A stretch of 64,000 nucleotides of DNA from Stentor coeruleus (lineage: Eukaryota; Ciliophora; Heterotrichea; Heterotrichida; Stentoridae), in NCBI GenBank assembly GCA_001970955.1, contig MPUH01000261.1, forward strand, positions 1 to 64,000. The letters are read 5' to 3'. Under the pieces are notes generated by a model. That model had not been told where the DNA came from and did no database searches. It saw only the letters and a list, made by a program, of their open reading frames with translations. The position numbers and the translations under genes are program-made. Positions 56,001 through 64,000 of the stretch are shown in pieces; positions within the stretch are counted from its first letter, which is position 1, and each line of letters opens with the position of its first letter.

Positions 56001-57175
56001 AAAACCATAAACTTACTTCAGAACTTTATCATATTAAACAAGAAAGCGATAGATTTTCTGAAGAATTCTCAAGAATGATTGAAGAAAATAAAAAATTCTC
56101 ACAAGAATACTCTAGAGTCAAAGAAGATAATCAAAAACTCTGTCAAGAAATCCCTAAACTTAAAGATGAGATCTTAAAAAGCAATCAGCAGATTACAAAA
56201 ACAAAAGATGAATTTATAAAATGTAATCAAGAAATGACTAAACTTATTGAAGAAAATCATAGATTAAGTCAAGAGTTTTCTATATGTAAAGAAGAAAATA
56301 TAATATTAACACAAGAATTACTTAGATTAAAACAATCAAAGATTAAGTTTATTGATGAGAATACTAGGGTTAGTTCTGATTTTTCTAGGTCAAAAGATAT
56401 GGAGAATTCAAGATATAAGGAAAATGATTTAAAAGGTAGTAGGGAGATTAATAGAATAAAAGAGGAAAGGCTTGGAGCTAGTCAAGAATTTGCTAAATGG
56501 AAGGAAGATTTAGCTAGGTTTAGAGAAGAGATCCCGAAATATAGAGAAGAGTTTTATAAGTGTTCACAGGATTCACCAAAACGTAAGGATGAAACTATGA
56601 GATATATAGATGATATACCTAAATATAAAGAAGAATTACAACATTATCAAGAAGAAGTGGCAAGGGCAATGGAAGAAAATTTCCATCAAAAAGAAGAACT
56701 TCGTAAATACAAATCTGACCTTAAAAAATATGCTGAAGAGATTTCACGTATTTCAAAAGAAAATTCTCAACTCAAAGAACATCTTCTCAGTTACAAAGGA
56801 CAAATCTCAAGACTTGAAGAAGAAAATATAGTATTTAATCAAAGTAGCAGATGTCAAGGAGACTCTTCAAATACTTTTCAGGAAATAAAATTTTTAAAAG
56901 CTATGATTGACAAGTTAAAAAATGATAATAATTGGCTTGTAGATCAATTATCAGAACTTGGTGAAGAAAATCATAGGTTAAAAGAAGAGATGAATCGTAT
57001 GCATAATAGGACTAATGGAGAATTGTCGGCAAGTCCAATGAGAATGAGCAGAGATACTTTTTCAGAACTAAGGAATTCAGGGTCGGGATTTAAAGGTTTT
57101 GATGACTCGAAGCAAAAATATTTGCCGCAGTTTTCTGATTCGAAAAGAGACTCAAGTTTGGATTTTAATATATAA
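53096..57175 (+). CDS. 1354-residue coiled-coil protein with 28- and 14-residue repeats
   Basis: Exons 53096-53144 and 53160-57175 are separated by a 15-nt intron (GTAAACCATAATTAG). Splicing adds MSTEVEAVGNLLEVAEELLFSFPLSYELVTKYVL before the internal ATG at 53213. After a ~100-residue head the protein is almost pure coiled coil to about residue 1290. Around residues 355-480 the repeat is 28 residues (four heptads), as in ELQKE..SRGK..EVKEEN.Q.K. Around 490-590 it tightens to 14 residues, as in ELQRELSQTKSFIS / ELQRELNQSKSYDS / DLQKELLQQKSFVN. Another 14-residue rhythm, EEN.KLSQE..R.K, occupies ~960-1130. The tail is Ser-rich. Lacking motor, membrane or catalytic domains, it is probably a filament, golgin-like tether or cortical-fibre component. 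Confidence 0.8.
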
Positions 57176-58314
57176 ATAAATGTAAAAGTTATAAAAATTG
57201 ATGGTTTTTGTTTGTGTTGAATTAGACTTTTTTGATATTTGGAAATAGTTGAAGGGTTGAATGAAAATATAAACTTGGTAGATGTGGTAAAATTAAAATG
57301 ATAATGAATTAAGAGAGTGTTGTGAATTATATTGCAGAGAATTATTTTAGAAGATAAGCTTTTAATATTGTGTAATCATAGTTATTTTCCCTAAATATAA
57401 AATGCAAGTAAAATAGTATTTTGGATATTAGAAATGCATTTTGGCTAGCAAAATCAGGTAAGGTATCTAGATTCAGTGAGTTTTTTTCTCTAAACAATTA
57501 ATACATAAAAAATATACTTACCTATAACTAAAATCTAATTAATAGCATTTATATCTCTATATCATCTAATCACATATCCCATAATATATCATTTTTATAT
57601 TTAACAGTATTTTAATGTGGATAAAAATATAAGATTTGATAAAAATAATCAGAAAATAGAAAAAAGCCGTATGACTTTAAATGAAAAAGGTGAATATTAT
57701 TATTATTTCAAAAAGTAAGCGTGATACTGAAGGGGTTTTCAAATATTCAAACTTGGATATATAAAGTGAAAAGAAAATAAAGGAAAATACATAGTAAAAT
57801 AAAGTGGGGGTGAAAATATTCAGTTTCTGAGCTGATAAGAAAATGATGAATGGTAAATGGATTTTCCTTAACAAAAGTTTTTACAAAGGGCAATTTGATC
57901 ATTCAGCCTAAAGATAACAGATCATGCAAATTCACTAATATGAATTTAATTATCACTTTATCATAATCAAATCATAAACAACTAAAATCTCATCTGATTT
58001 TTTACAAGAGATTAAATACTAAATTTAAGATATGAGAATTAACACAAGTATCTTATAAATATAAAAATTATTTAGCATGTCAAAATAAGTGTTTGTATAC
58101 AAAAATAAACTATATTAAATATGTTGATACAAGTTGAAATATTGATTTCATAAGTACTTAAAAAAATACTAAACACAATATCCTAATTTAAATCAAAAAT
58201 CTATGATTTATAATAAATAAAATCTTATACTTAAACAAATCCGTTTAATAAAATCTTTAACACCCACTTCATTATGAGCTATTCAAATTTAAACCTTAAG
58301 AATTATGGTTATAA
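57176..58314. other. Head-to-tail intergenic region, 1.1 kb
   Basis: G-rich after the coiled-coil gene (to about 57300), then AT-rich and C-containing towards the Amt/Rh gene. A 65-codon minus-strand frame at 57677-57874 is Phe/Ile-rich and looks AT-driven. Confidence 0.5.
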
Positions 58315-59598
58315 ATGTCTGATACAACTAATTTAGAAGGTATAGACGGAAATCCATTAGTCTTTGGTGATCTAGAGTGGAATCTAGGTATATATCTTGG
58401 CTTGGTAACCCTTACATAGATTGGGCTAACTTTTCTTGAGTACGGGACCGTGAGAAAAGCAAACGGGAATCACCTTTTAGTAAAGAACATCTTACAATTC
58501 GCCGTTGCTTTTGTAGCTTGGTGGCTTATCGGCTATGCATTTGCCTTAGGTGACGTAGATTCTAAATTTATCGGCCAAGAACACTTTGGTGGTGAAAACT
58601 GGCTTTTTGATACTGGGGATGGATCTCCATCATATTTCGGCCTAATTGGAATTTTTGTCTTATACATAATCAATGGGGCTATTTCAGAAAAAGCTCATTA
58701 TATAGCTTATCCTGTTTTTACATTCTGGATTATGGTTGTTATTTGGCCTATTGTTGTTGCTTGGATGTGGGGACCAGGTGGATGGCTTCAAACTGAACTT
58801 GAAACTAGTGTTGATGATTTTGGCTTTACAATTACAATCTATGTCTTTGCTGGAGCATTTAGTATGGTAGGTGCAGCATTAACAGGACGAAGAGCTGGAC
58901 GTTATTATTCCCATTCAAGAGCTCCAGCTTTTATTATGGAACATCATAGTTTTTATTATATTGGAGCTCTTTTGCTTATTATTGGGATTTTTACTTTAAA
59001 TAATGACTTACGTGCTGGGGAAAATTATCTTAGTGCTGGAGCTTTTGCTAATACTTGGATCTGTGGAGCTGCTTCAAGTATTATTGCCCTTAAACTTTTG
59101 ACTATTTTCTCAGTTGATTTATGCTCACATTTCACTGCAGTTTATCAAGGATTTATTGCTGGAATGGTTCTAATATCATCTTCTGCTAATTGTAATGCTT
59201 GGGAAGCTGGGCTTTTTGGTATGATGGCCGGATTGGTTTTTGCCCTTGGTGTTAAGTTCTTGAAATGGCTACAATTTGATGATGTACTTAATATTGTCCC
59301 AACATTTTTCTTCCCTGGATTAATTGGTGGTGTTTTACCTGGGTTTATTGATAATGAATCTGGAGTATTTTGGGGTGGGACTGATGGAAATTTACTTGCG
59401 GTTAAAGTTGTTGCTGTAGTTGTTGTTTGCGCATGGGCAACATTTTGGGCGATTGTGATCTTTGGCTTGTTAAGAGCTTTTGGGTTACTAACTCTTAATG
59501 ATGAGATTCAGACTGCAGGGCTGGATAATACAATTTTTACGCAGAAAGGGTTTGAATTGATAAAACAGGAAAATATTGTTGTGGACAATCAAGAATAG
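58315..59598 (+). CDS. Amt/Rh-family ammonium transporter-like protein lacking both twin histidines
   Basis: Exons 58315-58404 and 58420-59598 are separated by a 15-nt intron (GTAACCCTTACATAG); spliced product 422 residues with ~11 hydrophobic spans. Family features: IGLTFLEYGTVRKANGNHLLVKNILQF (helix 2), AFVAWWLIGYAFALGD (helix 3), GAALTGRRAGRY, GFIAGMVLISSSANC, FPGLIGGVLPGF. The two pore histidines that conduct ammonium in Amt, Mep and Rh proteins are replaced. TIYVFAGAF has Y171 where Rh proteins have TIHTFGAYF, and TFFFPGLIGG has F326 where Rh has LHGLPGLIGG. The fold should be kept, but transport may be altered or lost, as in the erythroid RhD/RhCE proteins that also lack them. No gene-decay signs accompany the change. 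Confidence 0.88.
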
Positions 59599-59738
59599 GT
59601 AGTAAATATTTAAGTTTGCGGTTAAAGAATCAGACTTTAAGTTGTAGATAGGCGTATATTTATTATTTAGAAGATTTATATAGATTTTATTACACCATCA
59701 TAACATATAAATAAAAACAGCATTTGTGTAATCATACT

Positions 59739-60284
59739 ATGCATACTGTAGAGAGTCGTATCACAAGGTCGATAAAAAGACCTAAGTTCAAACTATACAA
59801 AAATCACAAGTCAAGCTACCGGATTTTAAAAAACTACAAAGTTTCGAGAACCAACAAAATGGTTGACCTAAAAGAATTGCCAGAGCCAATTAAACTCTTG
59901 GCTTACGATCATTCATGTATGCCTCGAACAGTACAAGCATTTCTTGAAGCATCTAACCGGAAAAGACAGAGCTGGATTACACAAACCCCAGTAAAAAAAG
60001 TACTAGTCGAGGATTACTTAAGCGAAAAAGATCAAAGTGAAGAAGATGTGTATTGCGATTGTAAAAGACCATACTCACAAGGAGAACTGATGTTTAAATG
60101 CGAAGGTTTCTGTGAAGGATGGTATCATCCTGAGTGCTTGAAAATGAAACCTGATGAGGTTGAGAGACAAAGGGTAAGCCAAGAGAGGTGGTACTGTCCC
60201 AACTGCATTTTTCAGGCACAAAAAATAGTCCTGGACACTACAAACCGATCTCCGATAAAAAAACCAATTAAGAATAATGTCTAA
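59739..60284 (+). CDS. PHD-finger protein
   Basis: A 181-residue protein from the ATG at 59739 (MHTVESRITRS); the upstream extension has only a TTG start. The N-terminal ~45 residues are strongly basic (SIKRPKFKLYKNHKSSYRILKNYK), likely nuclear or DNA-contacting. Residues ~103-156 form a C4HC3 PHD finger: YCDCKRPYS...LMFKCEGFCEGWYHPEC...RWYCPNC. The Tyr before the first Cys and the GWYHPEC core are typical of PHD fingers that bind methylated histone H3 tails. The C-terminal tail is basic. Probably a chromatin reader subunit of a histone-modifying complex; the exact complex cannot be told. It follows the Amt/Rh gene by 140 bp. Confidence 0.88.
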   Translation: MHTVESRITRSIKRPKFKLYKNHKSSYRILKNYKVSRTNKMVDLKELPEPIKLLAYDHSCMPRTVQAFLEASNRKRQSWITQTPVKKVLVEDYLSEKDQSEEDVYCDCKRPYSQGELMFKCEGFCEGWYHPECLKMKPDEVERQRVSQERWYCPNCIFQAQKIVLDTTNRSPIKKPIKNNV

Positions 60285-61016
60285 CTTCTTTAATAGCATC
60301 CACAAATACAATAACAATGCAAAAAATTTAATTTTTTAAGCTGGATTTTTTATTAGAAATAATTTTTCTTAGATAAAAAAGATAGTTTTATTATAGGTAA
60401 ATGCTTGGAAATTACCCCCTTTTGTAGAGGATTAAGAATAAGGGATTGTGAAGGAGAAATACAATTTTCATATGCTTTTTTATATTTAATTTATGTATAA
60501 TTTAGGATGTGTAGATGATTTTATTGATATTTATCGGCTAAAGACAATTGGATATTGTCCCCAAATTTATAATTTTAATTTTAACTCTACTTGAAAAATG
60601 GGAAATTTAGTTGATTTTCTAACCTCCCTTACTTTACGGTTCAATAAGTGTTTTTCATAATGGGAAATTGTCCCGAGAGTATTTTTTTCAAATTGGGATA
60701 TTTCCGCAAAGGAACTATATTTGGGGGTAATTAGACTATTAGATTGAAGTTAACTCCAATATTTATCAATCTACTTTTTTAAGAATAAATCCGAAATCTA
60801 AATCAGAATCAATAAAGCAATTTTATCTAATCTATAGCATATACTCATTTAAAAAATATGCATATATAAATATAAATTCTAATTTTTTATAAATACTATC
60901 AAGTCCATAAATGTCTTAAAACTCCTAATCGACCCTTTGCATATAATAATGGAATTTTTAATTAAAAAAATCCAAATTCTATTACAAGATTACCTAAGCA
61001 ACCATGTTAAACCCAT
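60285..61016. other. Tail-to-tail intergenic region with repeated GGGAAATT-like motifs
   Basis: No ORF. Between about 60540 and 60730 four related words recur: TTGTCCCCAAATTT, AATGGGAAATTT, AATGGGAAATTGTCCC and AATTGGGATATTTCC. Local G+C is a little higher than in its surroundings. Function unknown. Confidence 0.45.
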
Positions 61017-62933
61017 TTACTTATACCATTTCACATCCCATCTGCCTATTGCGTCTTCATAAAGATGGCATCCAATAAGACTCCCCATCAAAGCAAGTTT
61101 GCCATTGAGAATCATCGAAGACTGAGATGAGAAAATATCGGCTTCCTGAAGAGTTTGTTCACTTTTCACTGGTTTATTCATTGAGTTTGGGTCATAAACA
61201 AATATTTCATTCGAATGAGTTCCTTTTTCCCTACTTCCACCAACAATTAATATTAATCCTTGCTTGTTTACTATTAAACCTACACCAGAGCATGGACTAT
61301 CTAAATAATTTCCATAAAATTCCCATGAACCATTAACAAATATTTCAATACTATTCATTGGAGTCCATCTATTTACCTCTTTTTGTGAACCACCTACAAC
61401 AAAGATTTTACCTTCATAACTGATAGCTGAAGTATTTTCTCTTGGTGATTGCATATCAATACCTCTTTTCCAGTTTTCTTTTGAAATATCTTCTTGCATA
61501 GTGTCTAAGATTTCTACTGATTTCATTGGCTCTTTAGCATCAGATCGACCACCGATTACGTATAATTGATCTTCATGATAAAGGAGAGTATGCCAAGAAC
61601 GCCCTTCATTCATATCCATGAGTTTTGTTGCTGCACAAGTTGAAACTATTATTTTGAAAACACATTTGGAGTTTTTTAGACCACCGGTTATTATCACGGA
61701 ATCCCGATAAAGTACAGCACGTGATGAGGATTGAAATCTATGGCTATTAAGTATAGCCAGCTTTTCATTTTGGTCCATAAGATTTGCCTTACCTTGAATC
61801 TGAGATATTGATATAAGTCTTGGTTCTGAACTTTTCTGTATTTGAGATGCTTTAGCTTTTGGCACTTCTTCATTAGAAACTCCTTCAAGGCTACGTGCAC
61901 TGCTTGGGTTCAAATATGCTCTTAACTGTTTAAAATCATGACGTTTATTCTCTAAAACTTGTAACATACGTTGTAAAAGTATTTTAGTTGTTTCTGGATA
62001 ATTAAGTTTAGCTATAGCTTTATCCACATTACTTTGAAGTGTATCAATACCAATTTCCAAATTGTTTAATTCAGTAGGCTTATTAAGACTAGCCATATGT
62101 AAAAAACTTAGCCCCAAAGAGTAAACATCAGATTTTATAGGATTATGCCTGACATTTCCATTAAGATTTTTCCCTTTGATTATATCTAAATAAGCTCCAA
62201 AAAGTAATGGACTGAAATAAACAACAGTCCCTGTAACCTGATATGTTTGAGTAACCAGAGCTTGCATACTCTGTTTTGACTCTCCAAAATCCCCGATTTT
62301 CAATTTCCCCTCAGTTGTCTGATACAGATTTCTTGGTTTAATATCCCCATGGGTCAAATTATTATCTTGTAAATAAGCAAAAGCATTAATCAATTCTGTA
62401 AAATGACTCATGAGCTCTGATTCTGACCAAGGGTGCTTTTTAAGTTTCCTCTTTTCAATTTCTTGTTCTAAATCCCCTTCTTCAGAGAACTCCATAACTA
62501 TAACAAAACGACACCCGCTCTGAAATGTTTCATCTCTAAAAGCTGCTTTACATTCACATATGTTTGGATGTTTCATATTTAACTGCATTTCAGATTCTTT
62601 TTGCTTTTTCGCCAAGTCTGAATCATTCATGCAATGCATAATTTTGATTGCATATTTACCCAAACGATCTTTTATTCGTCCTTCATGCACTTCAGTAAGT
62701 CCTTCTGGAGACCTGTATATGAGTTTTGTTAAGATTAAGGATTTCATTGTTATGGGCTGGTCTGAGACTTCAAGTGAGACCCCATTAAATGTTGCGAACT
62801 CATGAGGAATTTTAGGATTCGAATCTTTATGCAATTCAAAGCACGTAACACAGTACTTCTGTTTATTGCACCCACAAACTCCAAAAGCTTCATTTTTACA
62901 GTTTTCCCATTGGCAAGAGTTGTTTGATCCCAT
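61017..62933 (-). CDS. Zinc-finger / protein kinase / kelch-repeat fusion
   Basis: A 638-residue single-exon gene. The start MGSNNS fits N-myristoylation. Residues 7-40 form a compact Cys/His cluster, B-box-like (CQWENCKNEAFGVCGCNKQKYCVTCFELH). Residues ~65-345 are a kinase domain: YAIKIM supplies the lysine, VIVMEFSEEGDLEQEI is the hinge, HGDIKPRN replaces HRDLKPEN, DFGES is the DFG motif, and the glycine loop is poorly conserved. SDVYSLGLSFLHMA is the F-helix. The C-terminal ~240 residues carry kelch-type repeats with VIITGGL, LYVIGGRSD, IFVVGGSQ and ILIVGGSREK. With HGD instead of HRD the kinase may be weak, yet Lys, Asp and DFG remain. Kelch domains bind protein partners, so this is probably a membrane-attached signalling scaffold or kinase. 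Confidence 0.88.
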   Translation of the reverse strand: MGSNNSCQWENCKNEAFGVCGCNKQKYCVTCFELHKDSNPKIPHEFATFNGVSLEVSDQPITMKSLILTKLIYRSPEGLTEVHEGRIKDRLGKYAIKIMHCMNDSDLAKKQKESEMQLNMKHPNICECKAAFRDETFQSGCRFVIVMEFSEEGDLEQEIEKRKLKKHPWSESELMSHFTELINAFAYLQDNNLTHGDIKPRNLYQTTEGKLKIGDFGESKQSMQALVTQTYQVTGTVVYFSPLLFGAYLDIIKGKNLNGNVRHNPIKSDVYSLGLSFLHMASLNKPTELNNLEIGIDTLQSNVDKAIAKLNYPETTKILLQRMLQVLENKRHDFKQLRAYLNPSSARSLEGVSNEEVPKAKASQIQKSSEPRLISISQIQGKANLMDQNEKLAILNSHRFQSSSRAVLYRDSVIITGGLKNSKCVFKIIVSTCAATKLMDMNEGRSWHTLLYHEDQLYVIGGRSDAKEPMKSVEILDTMQEDISKENWKRGIDMQSPRENTSAISYEGKIFVVGGSQKEVNRWTPMNSIEIFVNGSWEFYGNYLDSPCSGVGLIVNKQGLILIVGGSREKGTHSNEIFVYDPNSMNKPVKSEQTLQEADIFSSQSSMILNGKLALMGSLIGCHLYEDAIGRWDVKWYK

Positions 62934-63129
62934 TTTCTATTTAATATCCTAATAATCCACCAGAATATTAATCATCTATACCGGCCTTTTAAATCCCTAA
63001 TTAACCTTATTTACTAATAAAAATATTATTTTGTAGACCTTTTGCCTACATATAATATTTTTCACCTTATGTGCTTATATGGAAAAAATATTACAAGACA
63101 AAATCATAAGGATATTTAAAAAGACATAA
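62934..63129. promoter_or_regulatory. Short divergent 5' region
   Basis: Only 196 bases separate the starts of the kinase-kelch gene (-) and the SET-domain gene (+), so both promoters must lie here or overlap the genes. No defined motif can be assigned. Confidence 0.4.
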
Positions 63130-64000
63130 ATGGAATCCACGGAAAAGGCTCAAAAGACCCAAGCTGTAGCTTTGTTGAAAAACTGGCTAGAAAGTTTAGG
63201 TTGTGAAATCAGTCCTAAAGTGGAATATCCAGCTCTTTTTAATAACCAGTTATATGGTATGATAGCAAAAAGTACAATTGAACCTAAAGAAACGCTAATA
63301 CGTATCAAATATGATGCTATAATTTCTACAGAACTTCTACAAAACACAGAACTCAAAGTTATATTCGACGCTTATCCTGAATTTTTCAGTAAGACTAACC
63401 CTGAAGGTATTGATAACCAATTTTTATCACTAATTGTTTATGAAAAATCTAAAGGTCCAGCTTCGAAGTGGGCTTTGTTTTTCGACACACTCCCTCAAAC
63501 TATTGACAATCTCTGTGATTGGGACCCTGATGAAGTTGATGAACTTCAAGATAATGACTTGAAATCAGATTATTTAATACGAAAAGATAAAAACATTGGG
63601 TCTTATTATGACTTAAGCCGTATTTTAAATAAATATCCTGAATTTTTTCCTAATGAAATCTCGGTTTATTCTATTGAATGGTGTTGGAAAATTATATGGA
63701 CAAGATCTTTTATGCGATCCCCTGAACATTCAGCTTTGATCCCATATGCAGATTTTATTAACCATGGGCCTTCAAATACCGGGTTTTATTTTGCAGATCA
63801 GAAAGAGGAGGAAGCTGATGATGAGATTTATTATGAAGAATATGATGAAATGTATACAAATTACGAGATTTTGAAGATTAGTTGTAGAGATTTGTATGAA
63901 ATAAATTTTTCAGCGATTGAAAATGTGAATGAAGACACTTTTGAGTTTGCTAAAAGAATACTTGTTGAGGCTGATGTTATAGAAAAGAGTTTAAAAGATA
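63130..64000 (+). CDS. SET-domain methyltransferase, SETD3/SETD6/LSMT-like (partial)
   Basis: An open frame from ATG at 63130 to the window end (290 codons), with no stop. It starts MESTEKAQKTQAVALLKNWLESLG, then VEYPALFNNQLYGMIAKSTIEPKETLIRIKYDAIIS, the opening SET-N strands of the Rubisco-LSMT/SETD3 group. QFLSLIVYEKSKGPASKWALFFDTLPQ matches the LxxxLLxERxxGxxSxWxPYxxxLP pattern. VYSIEWCWKIIWTRSF and ALIPYADFINHGPSNTGFYF match the R(S/A)F..LIPxxDxxNH SAM-site region. This family methylates lysine or, in SETD3, actin histidine; substrate unknown. The C-terminal substrate-binding domain lies outside the window. Confidence 0.85.
   Translation, partial: MESTEKAQKTQAVALLKNWLESLGCEISPKVEYPALFNNQLYGMIAKSTIEPKETLIRIKYDAIISTELLQNTELKVIFDAYPEFFSKTNPEGIDNQFLSLIVYEKSKGPASKWALFFDTLPQTIDNLCDWDPDEVDELQDNDLKSDYLIRKDKNIGSYYDLSRILNKYPEFFPNEISVYSIEWCWKIIWTRSFMRSPEHSALIPYADFINHGPSNTGFYFADQKEEEADDEIYYEEYDEMYTNYEILKISCRDLYEINFSAIENVNEDTFEFAKRILVEADVIEKSLKD

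Noticed and set aside
1-64000. tRNA, rRNA, CRISPR, telomere repeats, virus-like or LTR elements
   Set aside because: I looked for T-loop words, rRNA-like blocks, spaced repeats, telomeric arrays and polymerase/capsid-like frames and found none that could be supported.

Overview
The window looks like macronuclear DNA of a heterotrich ciliate, most probably Stentor or a close relative. It is AT-rich and gene-dense, long genes are mostly uninterrupted, and reading frames hold under the standard code. Wherever a frame breaks inside a conserved protein, cutting out exactly 15 nt that begin GTA and end AG restores it (nine cases). Fifteen-nucleotide introns with a standard code are the known Stentor pattern. 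The protein set is also ciliate-like: a P4-ATPase/nucleotide-cyclase fusion with inverted cyclase domains, a giant cysteine-rich surface protein, a kinase-kelch fusion and long coiled coils.

Layout. 1-14 kb: an MFS transporter (+), a 1193-residue CH-like/coiled-coil protein (-), a DNAJB6-type J protein (+), ribosomal protein eL6 (-), a small possibly myristoylated protein (-), eIF4E (+) and the ER protein CCDC47 (+, one intron). 14-25 kb: the guanylyl-cyclase fusion (-), a FYVE-like zinc-finger coiled-coil protein (+), a broken CDC14-type phosphatase (-) carrying a TA-bounded 60-bp insertion, and a basic protein (+). 25-37 kb: one gene for a 3877-residue protein with ten LamG-like/Cys-rich modules and a multipass C-terminus (-). 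39-45 kb: two tandem sulfurtransferase paralogues (+), mannose-6-phosphate isomerase (+) and a PH-like remnant (+). 45-53 kb: small basic proteins, an AMPK/SNF1-like kinase whose start codon is split by an intron, a coiled-coil protein and a three-exon small gene, all on the minus strand. 53-64 kb: a 1354-residue coiled-coil protein (+), an Amt/Rh-type protein lacking both twin histidines (+), a PHD-finger protein (+), a zinc-finger/kinase/kelch fusion (-) and a SET-domain protein cut by the window end (+).

Neighbouring genes do not form obvious pathways; the window is a mixture of housekeeping, signalling and cytoskeletal genes. Intergenic DNA is informative: sense-strand 5' flanks are C-rich and almost G-free, while 3' flanks are G-rich and almost C-free. 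This supports gene orientation and two short genes.

The most novel signals are a ~44-nt hairpin-forming sequence inserted twice in opposite orientation with different 14-15-bp target duplications (a minute SINE-like retroposon), the TA-bounded insertion in the CDC14-like gene (a candidate retained internal eliminated sequence), the start codon assembled by splicing, near-complete avoidance of UGA, and the Amt/Rh protein without its twin histidines. Eight single-N joins flanked by identical sequence are assembly artefacts, and two small genes are affected by them. I saw no tRNA, rRNA, CRISPR or virus-like element.
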